From: JACMLD01 sp044227095
Lineage (GTDB): Bacteria; Bacteroidota; Bacteroidia; Chitinophagales; Chitinophagaceae
Assembly (NCBI GenBank): GCA_044227095.1
Contig: JBGAFV010000002.1
Span: 124,001 to 188,000, forward strand
Length of the DNA stretch: 64,000 bases
Direction: 5' to 3'
The stretch's first letter is position 1; every line of letters begins with the position of its first letter. Positions 8,961 through 17,679 of the stretch are shown piece by piece. The notes under the pieces were generated by a model. It had not been told where the DNA came from. It did no database searches and saw only the letters and a program-made list of their open reading frames with translations. A program made the position numbers and the translations under genes.

Positions 8961-9797
8961 ATGATCGAAATAAATAACCTCTCTTTTGGCTATAGCAGTA
9001 AGAAGTTGTTATACCAAAACCTGCAGCTAACACTTGACACTGGAAATATTTACGGGCTATTGGGAAGAAACGGTGCCGGCAAATCAACACTTTTAAAGAA
9101 TATTATAGGGCTTTTATACCCTACTAAAGGAAATATCAACGTCAATGGGCACACGCCGGGAAGCAGAAAGCCGGATTTCCTTGAGACGATTTATTTTATC
9201 CCCGAAGAAGTGCTGGTACCTGCGCTAACTATTGACCGCTACATCAATCTATTTTCGCCCTTCTACCCTTTGTTTAACCGTGATCACCTGATGGTTTATT
9301 TGGACAGGTTGGAGGTAATTACAAAAGATAAATTGAATACGCTTTCATTTGGTCAGCAGAAAAAATTTATCATTGCCTTTGCGCTTGCCTGTAATACAAA
9401 AATACTTTTGCTGGATGAGCCGACCAACGGCCTTGATATACCTTCTAAAAAAAGATTCCGCAAATTGATTGCTTCGGTAATGAACGAAGACCGGATGATT
9501 TTTATATCCACCCACCAGGTGAAAGACCTGGATAATTTGATAGACCAGGTTATTATTGTTGATAACGGCCAATTGTTATTAAATGCTTCAATCCCGCTCA
9601 TTGGTGAAAAATTATCTTTTAAAACAGTTGAGGAAATTCCTGAAGGCACCAGTATTTTGTATGAAGAAGATGCGCTGAAAGGAAAATCAATTGTTACTCC
9701 AAACACACAGCATGAGGATACAAAAATTAACCTTGAGCATTTATTTAATGCAGTTACAGAAAACCCTGCACTTGCAAAATCCATTTTTTACAATTAA
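8961..9797 (+). CDS. ABC transporter ATP-binding protein
   Basis: The chosen ATG at 8961 gives a 278-residue ATPase starting MIEINNLSFGYSS. An upstream in-frame ATG at 8889 would add a non-homologous tail. Walker A GRNGAGKST, the Q-loop region, the signature LSFGQQKK (a variant of LSGGQ), Walker B ILLLDEPTNGLD and the H-loop STHQ are all present. It resembles YtrB/YxlF-type ATPases that pair with a separate permease. The permease gene follows by 9 bases, then a GntR repressor gene, so this is a self-regulated ABC operon. The substrate is unknown. Confidence 0.88.
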   Translation: MIEINNLSFGYSSKKLLYQNLQLTLDTGNIYGLLGRNGAGKSTLLKNIIGLLYPTKGNINVNGHTPGSRKPDFLETIYFIPEEVLVPALTIDRYINLFSPFYPLFNRDHLMVYLDRLEVITKDKLNTLSFGQQKKFIIAFALACNTKILLLDEPTNGLDIPSKKRFRKLIASVMNEDRMIFISTHQVKDLDNLIDQVIIVDNGQLLLNASIPLIGEKLSFKTVEEIPEGTSILYEEDALKGKSIVTPNTQHEDTKINLEHLFNAVTENPALAKSIFYN

Positions 9798-9806
9798 TCA
9801 TTTGTA

Positions 9807-10601
9807 ATGAACAATACATTCAGTCTCCGCCGGTTTAGCTGGTTATTAAAAAAAACCATCCTTGAAAGACCCGCACAACTGGCAGGATTAACCGCCCTTA
9901 GTTTTTTAGTGTCTCTTTTGATTTATGGTATTGTAAGAATGATGAGCGGATTTGACGATGCACAGAATTTTTCTTTCCTTGTTGGCTTATTGGGTGGTGG
10001 CTGTTTTCTGGCATCTTTCGTTTTTGGTCATTTTACCAGCAATGCTTCCGGATCTTCTTTTCTCACATTGCCTGCTTCTTTATTTGAAAAATGGCTTTGT
10101 GGTGTAGTTATAACAGGAGTATTTTATCTGTTGTTATTCCTACTATTTTTCAGGTTGATGGACATGGCCTTTGTTTCTTTTTACCATAAAGGATTAGATC
10201 CTGCAGCGCCATTTTACAAAGAGCAATACGATTTGGTGAGGGTGCTTGCCTATGATGAATTTGTAGCTGATAAATCTTTTATGCTGTTCTTTAATTTTGC
10301 CGGTATTATGCTGGTAGGATCCTTGTATTTTAACAAAGCTGCTTTTATTAAAGTAGCATTGATTGCATGTAGTATTTGGCTGGGCGCATTTCTATTGAAT
10401 TTATTGATTGCAAATATATTTTTTAAAAATGTTCAAACGGCTTTCCCCTATTACCTTGTATGGTTAATGGAAGGCAAAGAGAGAGGCAGGCTGGAGTTGC
10501 CTGAAGCCACGCTCCGTATCATTAAAATATTTTTTCAACTGGTGCTTCCTGTTATTTTGTGGTCGCTGGCCTGGTTGAGGCTAAAGGAAAAGGAATTTTA
10601 A
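9807..10601 (+). CDS. ABC transporter permease-like membrane protein
   Basis: This 264-residue protein has about six hydrophobic segments, among them residues 24-42, 52-72, 95-115, 150-170, 178-200 and 240-255. It has no recognisable enzymatic motif. It sits between the ABC ATPase and the GntR regulator with spacings of 9 and 10 bases, so it is almost certainly the membrane partner of that ATPase. Sequence conservation in such permeases is low, so the role rests mainly on context. Confidence 0.75.
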   Translation: MNNTFSLRRFSWLLKKTILERPAQLAGLTALSFLVSLLIYGIVRMMSGFDDAQNFSFLVGLLGGGCFLASFVFGHFTSNASGSSFLTLPASLFEKWLCGVVITGVFYLLLFLLFFRLMDMAFVSFYHKGLDPAAPFYKEQYDLVRVLAYDEFVADKSFMLFFNFAGIMLVGSLYFNKAAFIKVALIACSIWLGAFLLNLLIANIFFKNVQTAFPYYLVWLMEGKERGRLELPEATLRIIKIFFQLVLPVILWSLAWLRLKEKEF

Positions 10602-10611
10602 AATGTAATGA

Positions 10612-10986
10612 ATGGAGTTCAGAGATAACCCCGCAATTTATATCCAGATTGCAGAGTATGTATGCGAACAGATTCTTTTGAATAAATGGAAACTGGGTGA
10701 GAAGATTATGAGCATCAGGGAGATGGCCATTGCTATTGAGATTAGCCCCAATACAGTGCAGCGGGCGTATGATTTTTTACAACAAAAGAATATTATTACT
10801 AATAAAAGAGGAATTGGCTATTTCACAGAGCCGGATGCTACGCAACAAATTATGATATTCAGGCGAGAACAGTTTATGCAAAATGAGTTACCTGTTTTTT
10901 TACGCAGCCTCTACTTATTGAAAATAGATCCAAAAGAGATCAAAACTTATTATGATCAATTCATAAAAAATAATTTTCCAAAATAA
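10612..10986 (+). CDS. GntR-family (YtrA-type) transcription regulator
   Basis: This 124-residue protein has the YtrA layout: an N-terminal GntR winged helix and only a short C-terminal extension. The opening FRDNPAIYIQIAEYV, the turn KIMSIREMAIAIEISPNTVQRAYDFL and the wing NIITNKRGIGYF match the family. YtrA-type proteins generally repress the ABC operon in which they sit. Here the gene follows the permease by 10 bases. I could not identify an operator with confidence in front of 8961. Confidence 0.9.
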   Translation: MEFRDNPAIYIQIAEYVCEQILLNKWKLGEKIMSIREMAIAIEISPNTVQRAYDFLQQKNIITNKRGIGYFTEPDATQQIMIFRREQFMQNELPVFLRSLYLLKIDPKEIKTYYDQFIKNNFPK

Positions 10987-10993
10987 ATTAACT

Positions 10994-11725
10994 ATGAAAC
11001 TTACTTCAAAGGTTTTGATTGTATTGCTGCTATTGTTTACAACGGGCTTGTTTGCCTCCAATATGCTGTTAAAAAAACAATACGACAAAATTGACAGATC
11101 AGATGTTTACTGGACTTATAAAAAAATATTGGCCCAACCATTTCATCATTTAAAAATAGATGGAGGCAATCTTACAAGAGTTGTTTACCAGCAGGGCCCT
11201 AATTATTCTGTAAGGGTAGCAAAAGACTGGTATGGCTATGAAACGGGCGGATTGCATACGGCAGTAAAAAACGATACACTGTTTATAAACGTGCCCAATA
11301 TTTACCGGAATATCAATGAAAAAAATTACCTCCGGTGGACAACGGTACTAAGAATTTTCTCCCCGGCATTACTGTCGGTTACAGGCAACAATACCAATAT
11401 TCTTATGGAGAAGCTGGATCAAAAAAATGTGGCGGTGTCTCTAACAGGGAAGTCGTCGTTTGAGGCTGAAAGTATAGTGCCTGCGTTTGATAAGATTGTT
11501 ATTAACCAATCCGATTCTTCTACAGTACAGTTTGAAATGGACCCTTCCTTAAAAGTTCCGGGAAATTTTCACATTAACTATGTACAGGCAAATGTACAAG
11601 GTGTTTCATTTTTAGATATCGGGCACGCTACAATTGATTCATTACAGTTATCGGTTTCTGATAGTTCCGGCGTTTTTATGTCGGGTGCGGTTATGAAAAA
11701 AAAGATTACAGCTGTTTTGCATTAA
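10994..11725 (+). CDS. Exported or membrane-anchored beta-rich protein (DUF2807/GIN-like)
   Basis: This 243-residue protein begins with one hydrophobic segment (residues 6-23, signal peptide or anchor). A region with alternating short strands follows (about 95-240), with repeated patterns such as ALLSVTGNNTNI and LSVSDSSGVFMSG. These resemble the GIN/DUF2807 putative adhesin fold of Bacteroidota, though the match is loose. It lies 8 bases after the GntR gene and is probably in the same operon. The function is unknown and it may sense or support the membrane exporter. Confidence 0.6.
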   Translation: MKLTSKVLIVLLLLFTTGLFASNMLLKKQYDKIDRSDVYWTYKKILAQPFHHLKIDGGNLTRVVYQQGPNYSVRVAKDWYGYETGGLHTAVKNDTLFINVPNIYRNINEKNYLRWTTVLRIFSPALLSVTGNNTNILMEKLDQKNVAVSLTGKSSFEAESIVPAFDKIVINQSDSSTVQFEMDPSLKVPGNFHINYVQANVQGVSFLDIGHATIDSLQLSVSDSSGVFMSGAVMKKKITAVLH

Positions 11726-11745
11726 TCGTATCCATTGCGGCCTCC

Positions 11746-12237
11746 ATGCGTAAAAAAAATAAAAAGCATACGATAGCCTGGGCATTATCCACTTCAGCAA
11801 TATTTTTTATTGTGGGAATGGCCGCCTATGCGCCTATCTTGAAATTATTGGAACCAACTATTGAAGGGATACAATTTATTATTAAAGGAAAGCTAACGGC
11901 ATTTTTATTTTCATTGGTGCTGGGGCTAATTCCGGCTATGATAGCTAATACCTGGCAACTCGCTTCAATCCATTTATTAAACAGAAAAATATTTTCCATT
12001 ATAATAACTGCATGCACTATTGGCATGGCTTTATTTGTACGTCACCAGCAGGTAAAATCTTTTTTTAATAGAATAGTGAGACCGGCCCTTTTGGTAAATG
12101 GAAAAACACATATCGTATATCCAATCGACCCCAGGAATTTTGTCTATTATCTTTTTGGTGGCCTTATAACAGGTTGTATACTATCATACATGCTTTTTCG
12201 AAAGAATATGCCAGTCAACATAAAAACAGAAGATTAA
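11746..12237 (+). CDS. Small integral membrane protein
   Basis: This 163-residue protein has four predicted membrane helices, near residues 9-27, 49-70, 82-98 and 133-153. A basic N-terminus (MRKKNKKH) and a basic C-terminal tail suggest both ends are cytoplasmic. It follows the preceding gene by 20 bases and is the last gene of the ABC/GntR operon. No family was recognised. A role as an accessory membrane component of the transporter is inference from position. Confidence 0.6.
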   Translation: MRKKNKKHTIAWALSTSAIFFIVGMAAYAPILKLLEPTIEGIQFIIKGKLTAFLFSLVLGLIPAMIANTWQLASIHLLNRKIFSIIITACTIGMALFVRHQQVKSFFNRIVRPALLVNGKTHIVYPIDPRNFVYYLFGGLITGCILSYMLFRKNMPVNIKTED

Positions 12238-12500
12238 AACATTGGAACCGGCATTGGACTGCAGTCAGTTCCCTAAACAAATCCCCGAAACAAAAAATTA
12301 TTTGAAGCGGACTGAAACTTTGATGCAACTGACTATTTGCCGTTATCATAAGTGAATTCAATTTGTATATTGGCAATAACACCAATTGATAAAAACTACC
12401 TGTTACATGGCTTCAACCGTCAACCAATTTTTTACCCGGCCATCATGCATTGTATGAAACTGTTGAAATAACCACTGGCACAACAGTCCATACAAACGGA

Positions 12501-13541
12501 TTAGCCTGCGGATAAGATAACTTTCAGGGCTTTTTCGTTGGCTGCATTTTGGAAAGTGTCGTAAGCAGTCATGATATCTGATAAGGTGAAGTAATGAGTA
12601 ATAAGTTTCCTGGAACTGAGCTTACCTGACTGAATGGTTTTGAGCAGCATTGGCGTAGTGACGGTATCCACCAGCCTTGTAGTAATTGTGATATTTTTCG
12701 CCCATAATGATTCAAGGTGGAGTTCAGCGCTTTTTCCATGCACGCCGATATTTGCTATGGTTCCGCCGGGTGCAACAAGCGACTGACATAATTCAAAAGT
12801 TGCTGGTATTCCTACTGCTTCTATCACTGTGTCTGCGCCTTTTCCACCCGTTAATGATTTCACTTTCTCTACAGTGTTGTCATGACTGTTATTGATAGTA
12901 AAGGTTGCACCAAATTGCTTTGCAATGGCCAGCCTGTTCTCATCGGGGTCAATCATAATTATTGCAGCCGGTGAATAAAACTGCGCTGTAAGTAACGAAG
13001 CTAAGCCGATAGGGCCCGCACCAACTATTGCAACAGTGCAACCAGGCTGAACTTTTCCATTTAAGACACCACACTCAAAACCGGTTGGCAAAATATCACT
13101 AAGCATTACCAGTGCATCTTCATCCATTCCTTTCGGAATATGATAAAGACTTGTATCAGCATAGGGTATTCTTACATATTCTGCCTGTGTACCATCAATT
13201 AAATGGCCTAAAACCCAACCGCCGTTATCGCAATGTGAATACATACCTTTTCTGCAGTAACTGCACTTGCCACAAGATGTAATGCAGGAGATAATAACAT
13301 GATCACCTTTTTTAAAACTTGTGACTGCATTGCCTGTCTCTTCAATAATGCCAACACCTTCATGCCCCAATATTCTGCCGGGTTGCACTTCAGGAACATC
13401 TCCCTTCAGAATATGTAAATCTGTACCGCAAATGGTTGTTTTAACTATTTTGACAACCGCATCTGTTGATAATTGGATAACAGGCTTTGGCTTTTCTTCC
13501 CAGTTTTTGCTGCCGGGGCCGTGGTAAACTAATGCTTTCAT
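12501..13541 (-). CDS. Zinc-dependent alcohol dehydrogenase (MDR family)
   Basis: This 346-residue medium-chain dehydrogenase has the catalytic-zinc motif CGTDLH with GHEGVG, the structural-zinc cluster CGKCSYCRKGMYSHC (four cysteines) and the Rossmann loop GAGPIGLA. Length is normal. It probably oxidises or reduces small alcohols and aldehydes with NAD(P). It is the last gene of a co-directional run osmC, baeRF3, PPOx, adh, with 14 bases between it and the PPOx gene. A fermentative dehydrogenase in a low-energy regulon would recycle NADH. The exact substrate cannot be told. Confidence 0.9.
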   Translation of the reverse strand: MKALVYHGPGSKNWEEKPKPVIQLSTDAVVKIVKTTICGTDLHILKGDVPEVQPGRILGHEGVGIIEETGNAVTSFKKGDHVIISCITSCGKCSYCRKGMYSHCDNGGWVLGHLIDGTQAEYVRIPYADTSLYHIPKGMDEDALVMLSDILPTGFECGVLNGKVQPGCTVAIVGAGPIGLASLLTAQFYSPAAIIMIDPDENRLAIAKQFGATFTINNSHDNTVEKVKSLTGGKGADTVIEAVGIPATFELCQSLVAPGGTIANIGVHGKSAELHLESLWAKNITITTRLVDTVTTPMLLKTIQSGKLSSRKLITHYFTLSDIMTAYDTFQNAANEKALKVILSAG

Positions 13542-13555
13542 GTATTGTTATTTTA

Positions 13556-14014
13556 TCAGGCTGTTTTTTCAAATCTTTCTGTGATTTCTTCAATAATAAT
13601 CCGGTAAATGACCGGCCGTACATTGGTTGGGTGAAGCGGGTAATATACTGCTGTGAAATTGGCTGCAGTAACTTGTTTGTCACTAATCTTCAAACGTATG
13701 TTATGATCCACGAATAATTTAATAGCTTCATAACGGTCATGCTCAGTTGTTAACTCATCATATTTACCCCAGGCGATTGCGCTGTTCCAGTTGTTAAGAT
13801 TAATAATATCATCAACTTCAAAGCATACATCGGGGTTTCGCCGCATAATATGTATTTTAAGGCCTTCCACTGAATGCGCATAAATACATTTATTATCATA
13901 GACATACTGTACGGGGACAACGTATATCTTACCCCCGTCGGAGCATCCGATTCGGCCAACTATGTTGGCCCGTAAAACATCTTTTGCTGCCTTCAAAGAC
14001 AATACACCTATCAT
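13556..14014 (-). CDS. PPOx-fold flavin protein (NimA / pyridoxamine 5'-phosphate oxidase family)
   Basis: Starting at the ATG at 14014 (MIGVLSLKAAKDVL) the protein has 152 residues. This start is chosen because it aligns with the start of the paralogue at 16705. An upstream ATG at 14047 would add 11 unrelated residues. The split-barrel core IVGRIGCSDGGKIYVVPVQYVYD and CFEVDDI...NWNSAIAWGKYDEL fits FMN- or F420-type PPOx proteins such as NimA. Such proteins reduce or bind flavin-linked substrates and often appear in hypoxia regulons. The operon context (osmC, baeRF3, adh) suggests stress protection. The substrate is unknown. Confidence 0.85.
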   Translation of the reverse strand: MIGVLSLKAAKDVLRANIVGRIGCSDGGKIYVVPVQYVYDNKCIYAHSVEGLKIHIMRRNPDVCFEVDDIINLNNWNSAIAWGKYDELTTEHDRYEAIKLFVDHNIRLKISDKQVTAANFTAVYYPLHPTNVRPVIYRIIIEEITERFEKTA

Positions 14015-14049
14015 GATTACCGTTTGAAAATAAATGTGGCCGCACACAA

Positions 14050-15165
14050 CTACTGTTTTCTGAAATGCGGATAAGACTCTATCAGTACAATGTTGCCGTA
14101 GCCGTCCAACAACTCTTCATCCACAAATTCAGCATCACCGCCGTCAGCAAGCACTTTTTCAATTACATCATCTACCGCATCCTTAATATAAAAAGCTTGT
14201 TGCATCTTTTCATTGTAAGGAAATATATTTTCCTTTTTAGTACCCTGAACCGCGGGATAAATAAAATTCTTACTGGTTATCAGTAATTTTCCACGGTGCT
14301 CTGTAGCTGATTTCCAAACTTGTTGCATACCTGTGGAAAGTTTATTTTGGTCTGCCGCTTGTTCTATCTGGTGCAAAAGATCCGTTTGCAATACCGTTTT
14401 CCAGTCTGCTATATATGGTTCCATCACTTTTTGCAAAGCAGCTTCATCCAATTTTTCAAAATTTCCGTGGATATATTTTACGATGTGCTGCGAATTATGC
14501 GTTATGGCCTTGAAATGGCCAATAGTCCGGTCAGTTCCCATTACAAATACAGGAAGATGATATGCTTCCAGCAGAAGAGTAAGTCCTTTATCAGTGTGCT
14601 GTAAAAATTTGTCGAGCAGAATTTGCTTGTCTTTTTTTGCGTCAATATGGTTACGGCCGGCCGTAGAAACATCATTCCGGCAGGCTGCAATATTATCCGG
14701 CACATTAGAAATTACTTTTACAAACTGATGCGTATTGCCAAGATATATCCTTGTCCACTTACTGCTTAGTTCAACCAGAAGGTATTTGTGTAATTGCTTT
14801 TTACTGTAAACGAGATCACGAATTTCGAAAGACTGATCAATAATAATTTTTTGTTCAACAGCAATATCCAGGTAGTACACTTTAGCCACAAGTGGCGATA
14901 CAAAAATGGCTATCGTCTTTTTATGCGTGTTATAATTCAGATCCTTCAGCAGCGCCTGCATTTTTCTGATAATATTTTCTGCAGTCTCGGGTTCGTAACC
15001 CGATAATAATTCAGCTTTAACCTGATCGGTAACACATTTCAACTGATGTTTCAATTCTGCCGAAGGGTTCATCTTTGGTTCAAAGGGCATGATAACTGAT
15101 ACACACGGCAGTCTATCCTGTCTTTGCGTTAAATCACCAAATGTCTGTAAAAGTTCCTGCGGCAT
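14050..15165 (-). CDS. baeRF family 3 protein (eRF1-like fold)
   Basis: This 371-residue protein matches the bacterial/archaeal eRF1-like class 3. It opens with a VSVIMPFEPKMNPSAELKHQLK-type stretch, has a central strand-rich domain with VFVMGTDRTIGHFKA, and a C-terminal eL30-like domain ending GYGNIVLIESYPHF. Family members are proposed to act on ribosomes during stress, in analogy to eRF1/Dom34. That is a domain-based proposal, not a proven role here. It sits between osmC and a PPOx gene in one operon. The GNQ motif of true release factors is not seen. Confidence 0.75.
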   Translation of the reverse strand: MPQELLQTFGDLTQRQDRLPCVSVIMPFEPKMNPSAELKHQLKCVTDQVKAELLSGYEPETAENIIRKMQALLKDLNYNTHKKTIAIFVSPLVAKVYYLDIAVEQKIIIDQSFEIRDLVYSKKQLHKYLLVELSSKWTRIYLGNTHQFVKVISNVPDNIAACRNDVSTAGRNHIDAKKDKQILLDKFLQHTDKGLTLLLEAYHLPVFVMGTDRTIGHFKAITHNSQHIVKYIHGNFEKLDEAALQKVMEPYIADWKTVLQTDLLHQIEQAADQNKLSTGMQQVWKSATEHRGKLLITSKNFIYPAVQGTKKENIFPYNEKMQQAFYIKDAVDDVIEKVLADGGDAEFVDEELLDGYGNIVLIESYPHFRKQ

Positions 15166-15207
15166 AACATCTCGTTTTAAAAAATAAATAAATTAACCTG
15201 GATTATA

Positions 15208-15693
15208 TTAGTAACTACCAGCAGTTGCCTGATAGCGGGTTTGATTACTGTCTTTTAAAATTTCTGTATGATATATAATTTCTGCGTCGATGGAGTTACT
15301 GATTAAACAGTAATGCTCTGTCTTGTGGACTGCGGCAGCTGTCATTTCGTGCAGTGCCTCATTGGCAATAAATATTTTTGGATAAACGTCCATCTGCGTA
15401 AACTTATACTTGCCATTTACCAGCTTTACCTGGCCTACAACACTGCATTCAAGCCGGGAAATAGTTAAATCGGTTTTCTTCGCAAATCCGAGAAAGGTAG
15501 CCATATAACAGCTATTCAATGCGCTTAGCAGCAAGTGTTCAGGGCTCCATTCTTTTCCTGAGCCGCCAAATTCAGCGGGTGAGCTTGTATAGATAGGCCC
15601 GTTAGATGCATGCGCATACATAATCCCCCGGTCTTCTGATAACCAGTTGAGCCTGGTTTCAAAAAGAAATGTTTTGCCTGTTTTGTTTGCCAT
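15208..15693 (-). CDS. OsmC family protein
   Basis: This 161-residue protein (start ATG 15693) has the two conserved cysteines of the OsmC/Ohr fold, in ALNSCYMATFL and HYCLIS. Family members reduce organic hydroperoxides or act as thiol peroxidases. An alternative ATG at 15702 would leave only about 6 bases of leader from the predicted transcription start near 15708. The ATG at 15693 leaves 15 and is preferred. It is the first gene of the osmC, baeRF3, PPOx, adh operon. The promoter dyad lies inside the last codons of the upstream deacetylase gene. Confidence 0.88.
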   Translation of the reverse strand: MANKTGKTFLFETRLNWLSEDRGIMYAHASNGPIYTSSPAEFGGSGKEWSPEHLLLSALNSCYMATFLGFAKKTDLTISRLECSVVGQVKLVNGKYKFTQMDVYPKIFIANEALHEMTAAAVHKTEHYCLISNSIDAEIIYHTEILKDSNQTRYQATAGSY

Positions 15694-15712
15694 AGGTTTC
15701 ATTTTAAGTGAA

Positions 15713-15777
15713 CAAATTTAGTAGCGGGCTTATTGCCCGGCAATGACCGAAGTCATATCAGTTGATGATATTACGTC
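15713..15777 (-). promoter_or_regulatory. Dyad promoter of the osmC operon
   Basis: The dyad TGACCGAAGTCA (15744-15755) is centred 36.5 bp from the end of a perfect -7 box TAAATTTG (15720-15713, minus strand). A TGAT half site (15766-15769) sits at the 22-bp outward position. The dyad overlaps the 3' end of the deacetylase coding sequence. Confidence 0.75.
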
Positions 15778-16587
15778 CGGGTAGTTTCGCAAAAAACAAA
15801 GTCTGAATGTTTTCTTTTTCTTTATCAGTTTGAAAAACAGTTCTAATTGTGTTTGACTCTCTGCATTTGTAAACATTGATTCGTGGCTAAGGATAACTAT
15901 GTTACCGGGAATAAATGAATCTTTATTGCGTGCCATGTGTTCAATTTTCGAAATAAGTACGGTAGCTGAATCGATCTTTGATTGCGCATCAGTGGCGCAA
16001 TGCCACTCAATATCCCAGCCAAATATTCTGTAACCCAATGTGGCAAGCGTATCTGCTGAAATGCTGGCATCGCTTAAATCAGTACGTGCCTTGCGGTTAA
16101 CTCTCCATGTATTTCTTCCGGGTAACCGCGCAATCATTGTTTGCAACTGAAGTGTGTCTTTATTAACCTGGAAGTCGCGTACAACTCCCGGCGGATTTTC
16201 ATAATAATGATGGTAATGTTTACCAGCATGTGAAAAACTATGATTGCCAATTTCTATAAATGGATTAGACAGGTATAATTCATAAAAGATCCTTGAACTG
16301 TTGTTTTTTACGATGCTGTCTCCTATAATAAATGCAGTAACGGGTATTTCATGACTCAATGCAAAATTGCTCAGGTAGAAACTGGCTGCCGAAGGGCCGT
16401 CATCGATGGTAAAATAAATGTTGGTAGTATCTGGCTGCGCATGGATATTGACCGAAAAACGGTGCTGAAAACTAAAACAATGTTCTGCCTGAAATATCGT
16501 AACACCGCAGGATGAATTGTCAAAGCCTGACAATAGAAGTATCAGAATAGCGCAAAACTTTATTTGAATCATTGAAAATTTTATCAA
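15730..16587 (-). CDS. Exported polysaccharide deacetylase (NodB homology domain)
   Basis: This 285-residue protein has an N-terminal hydrophobic export segment (about residues 8-22) and then a carbohydrate esterase family 4 domain. The motif TIDDGPS (residues 60-66) is the usual TFDDGP catalytic motif. EIGNHSFSHAG supplies the two metal-binding histidines. Such enzymes remove N- or O-acetyl groups from chitin, peptidoglycan or other envelope sugars outside the cytoplasm. It lies 36 bases upstream of osmC on the same strand, but osmC has its own promoter. The region between this gene and the divergent PPOx gene carries one dyad oriented for the PPOx gene. Confidence 0.82.
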   Translation of the reverse strand: MIKFSMIQIKFCAILILLLSGFDNSSCGVTIFQAEHCFSFQHRFSVNIHAQPDTTNIYFTIDDGPSAASFYLSNFALSHEIPVTAFIIGDSIVKNNSSRIFYELYLSNPFIEIGNHSFSHAGKHYHHYYENPPGVVRDFQVNKDTLQLQTMIARLPGRNTWRVNRKARTDLSDASISADTLATLGYRIFGWDIEWHCATDAQSKIDSATVLISKIEHMARNKDSFIPGNIVILSHESMFTNAESQTQLELFFKLIKKKKTFRLCFLRNYPDVISSTDMTSVIAGQ

Positions 16588-16619
16588 TGAAAATTAACCA
16601 TACAAAAAAGTTTAGAGAA

Positions 16620-16684
16620 TGAGTACAATTAGTGAGGAAGATGACAATGGTCATAGAGTGGCACTTCTTACTGAAATAAATTTG
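16620..16684 (+). promoter_or_regulatory. Dyad promoter of the PPOx/zinc-ribbon genes
   Basis: The dyad TGACAATGGTCA (16642-16653) is centred 36.5 bp before the end of a perfect -7 box TAAATTTG (16677-16684). A weak second copy, TGAGTACAATTA, lies 22 bp outward (16620-16631). The predicted start is near 16689, 16 bases before the ATG. Confidence 0.75.
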
Positions 16685-16704
16685 TTATAAATAAACATGC
16701 TTAT

Positions 16705-17154
16705 ATGCTAGGAGCCTTAACGGAATTACAAATGCGCAATGTGCTAACCAGCCAGGTTTTGGGTCGGCTTGCCTGTACTGATAACGGGCAACCTTATATT
16801 GTTCCTGTTACCTACACTTACGACGGAAAATATATTTACGGGCAAACCAACGAAGGAGCCAAATTAAAAATATTGCGTAATAACCCGAAAGTGTGTTTTG
16901 AGGCAGATATGATGACAGACATGTCCAATTGGCAATGTGTTCTTGCTTTTGGTGAATTTGAAGAACTGACTGGCAATGATGCACTGGAAGCAAGGGAAAA
17001 GTTATTTAACCGTGTACTTACATTACAAACCAGCAGCACCATTCATGGTCATGAACATTGTGAAGAAGGACAAACAGATGACAGTAACCGGATAAAACCA
17101 GTGATGTACCGTATCTGGGTTAAACATCTTACTGGCAGGTATGAAAAAAGATAA
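16705..17154 (+). CDS. PPOx-fold flavin protein, paralogue of the 13556-14014 gene
   Basis: This 149-residue split-barrel protein is clearly related to the product at 13556-14014. It shares the VLGRLACTDNGQPYIVPVTY core and the CFEADMMTDMSNWQCVLAFG segment. A histidine-rich stretch (SSTIHGHEHCEEG) near residues 111-123 is absent from its paralogue and might bind metal. It is divergent from the deacetylase and has its own dyad promoter. A zinc-ribbon gene follows 20 bases later and is probably co-transcribed. Confidence 0.85.
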   Translation: MLGALTELQMRNVLTSQVLGRLACTDNGQPYIVPVTYTYDGKYIYGQTNEGAKLKILRNNPKVCFEADMMTDMSNWQCVLAFGEFEELTGNDALEAREKLFNRVLTLQTSSTIHGHEHCEEGQTDDSNRIKPVMYRIWVKHLTGRYEKR

Positions 17155-17174
17155 TCCAACTAAACCATAAATAA

Positions 17175-17462
17175 ATGGACCCTGAAATTTACTGCCAGAG
17201 TTGTTCAATGCCCATGGACAATACAGCCACACACGGAACTGAAAAAGATGGCTCACCAAGCGGAGTGTATTGCAACTATTGCTACCAGCATGGTGTATTT
17301 ACCAATCCTGGAATGACACTTAAAGAAATGACAGATAAAATAAACACAATGATGATTGATATGCACCTGCCGGAAGTAATCATCCGGCGATCACTGGACA
17401 TGCTGCCATCATTGAAGCGGTGGAAGAACACTGCTTCGGTACAACCAGTAACAATAACCTGA
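17175..17462 (+). CDS. Putative zinc-ribbon protein
   Basis: This 95-residue protein has an N-terminal zinc ribbon with cysteine pairs C7/C10 and C33/C36 (CQSCSMPM and CNYCYQHG). It matches the small putative zinc-ribbon family seen across Bacteroidota and Firmicutes. A helical C-terminal segment with LKEMTDKINTMM follows. It is 20 bases downstream of the PPOx gene and upstream of a strong terminator, so the two form a short operon. The function is unknown. Confidence 0.8.
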   Translation: MDPEIYCQSCSMPMDNTATHGTEKDGSPSGVYCNYCYQHGVFTNPGMTLKEMTDKINTMMIDMHLPEVIIRRSLDMLPSLKRWKNTASVQPVTIT

Positions 17463-17549
17463 AGTAACACAATTAAAATAGTTGCGATCTCCCACAACCA
17501 CAATTTCGTTGGTCTTAGAGTACGTTTCTTTAATGTTAGTTAGCCAAAC

Positions 17550-17575
17550 GAGCCGGATGTCTATCCGGCTCTTTT
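17550..17575 (+). terminator. Rho-independent terminator after the zinc-ribbon gene
   Basis: GAGCCGGAT (17550-17558) pairs perfectly with ATCCGGCTC (17563-17571) around a GTCT loop. TTTT follows. It is the likely end of the PPOx/zinc-ribbon transcript. Confidence 0.8.
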
Positions 17576-17636
17576 ACTTACAGGTACTGGTATACGGTGG
17601 AAAAATAAAAGATTCATACAACCAAATTAATAGTAA

Positions 17637-17660
17637 GGGCGGCTGTATAAACAACCGCCC
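17637..17660 (-). terminator. Hairpin downstream of the DUF2892 gene
   Basis: GGGCGG (17637-17642) pairs with CCGCCC (17655-17660). The stem is extended by three more pairs after one mismatch. The hairpin lies just beyond the stop of the minus-strand gene at 17680. The T-run is weak, so it may be only a partial terminator. Confidence 0.45.
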
Positions 17661-17679
17661 TGCTTCGGACTCATAGTTT

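Noticed and set aside
12256..12267. Dyad-like GGACTGCAGTCA
   Set aside because: One mismatch to the motif and no -7 box or gene start at the required distance on either strand.
15242..15253. Near dyad TGATTACTGTCT before the baeRF3 gene
   Set aside because: It lies inside osmC, has a mismatch and the position for a -7 box (15211-15218) does not match. The gene is better explained by the osmC promoter.
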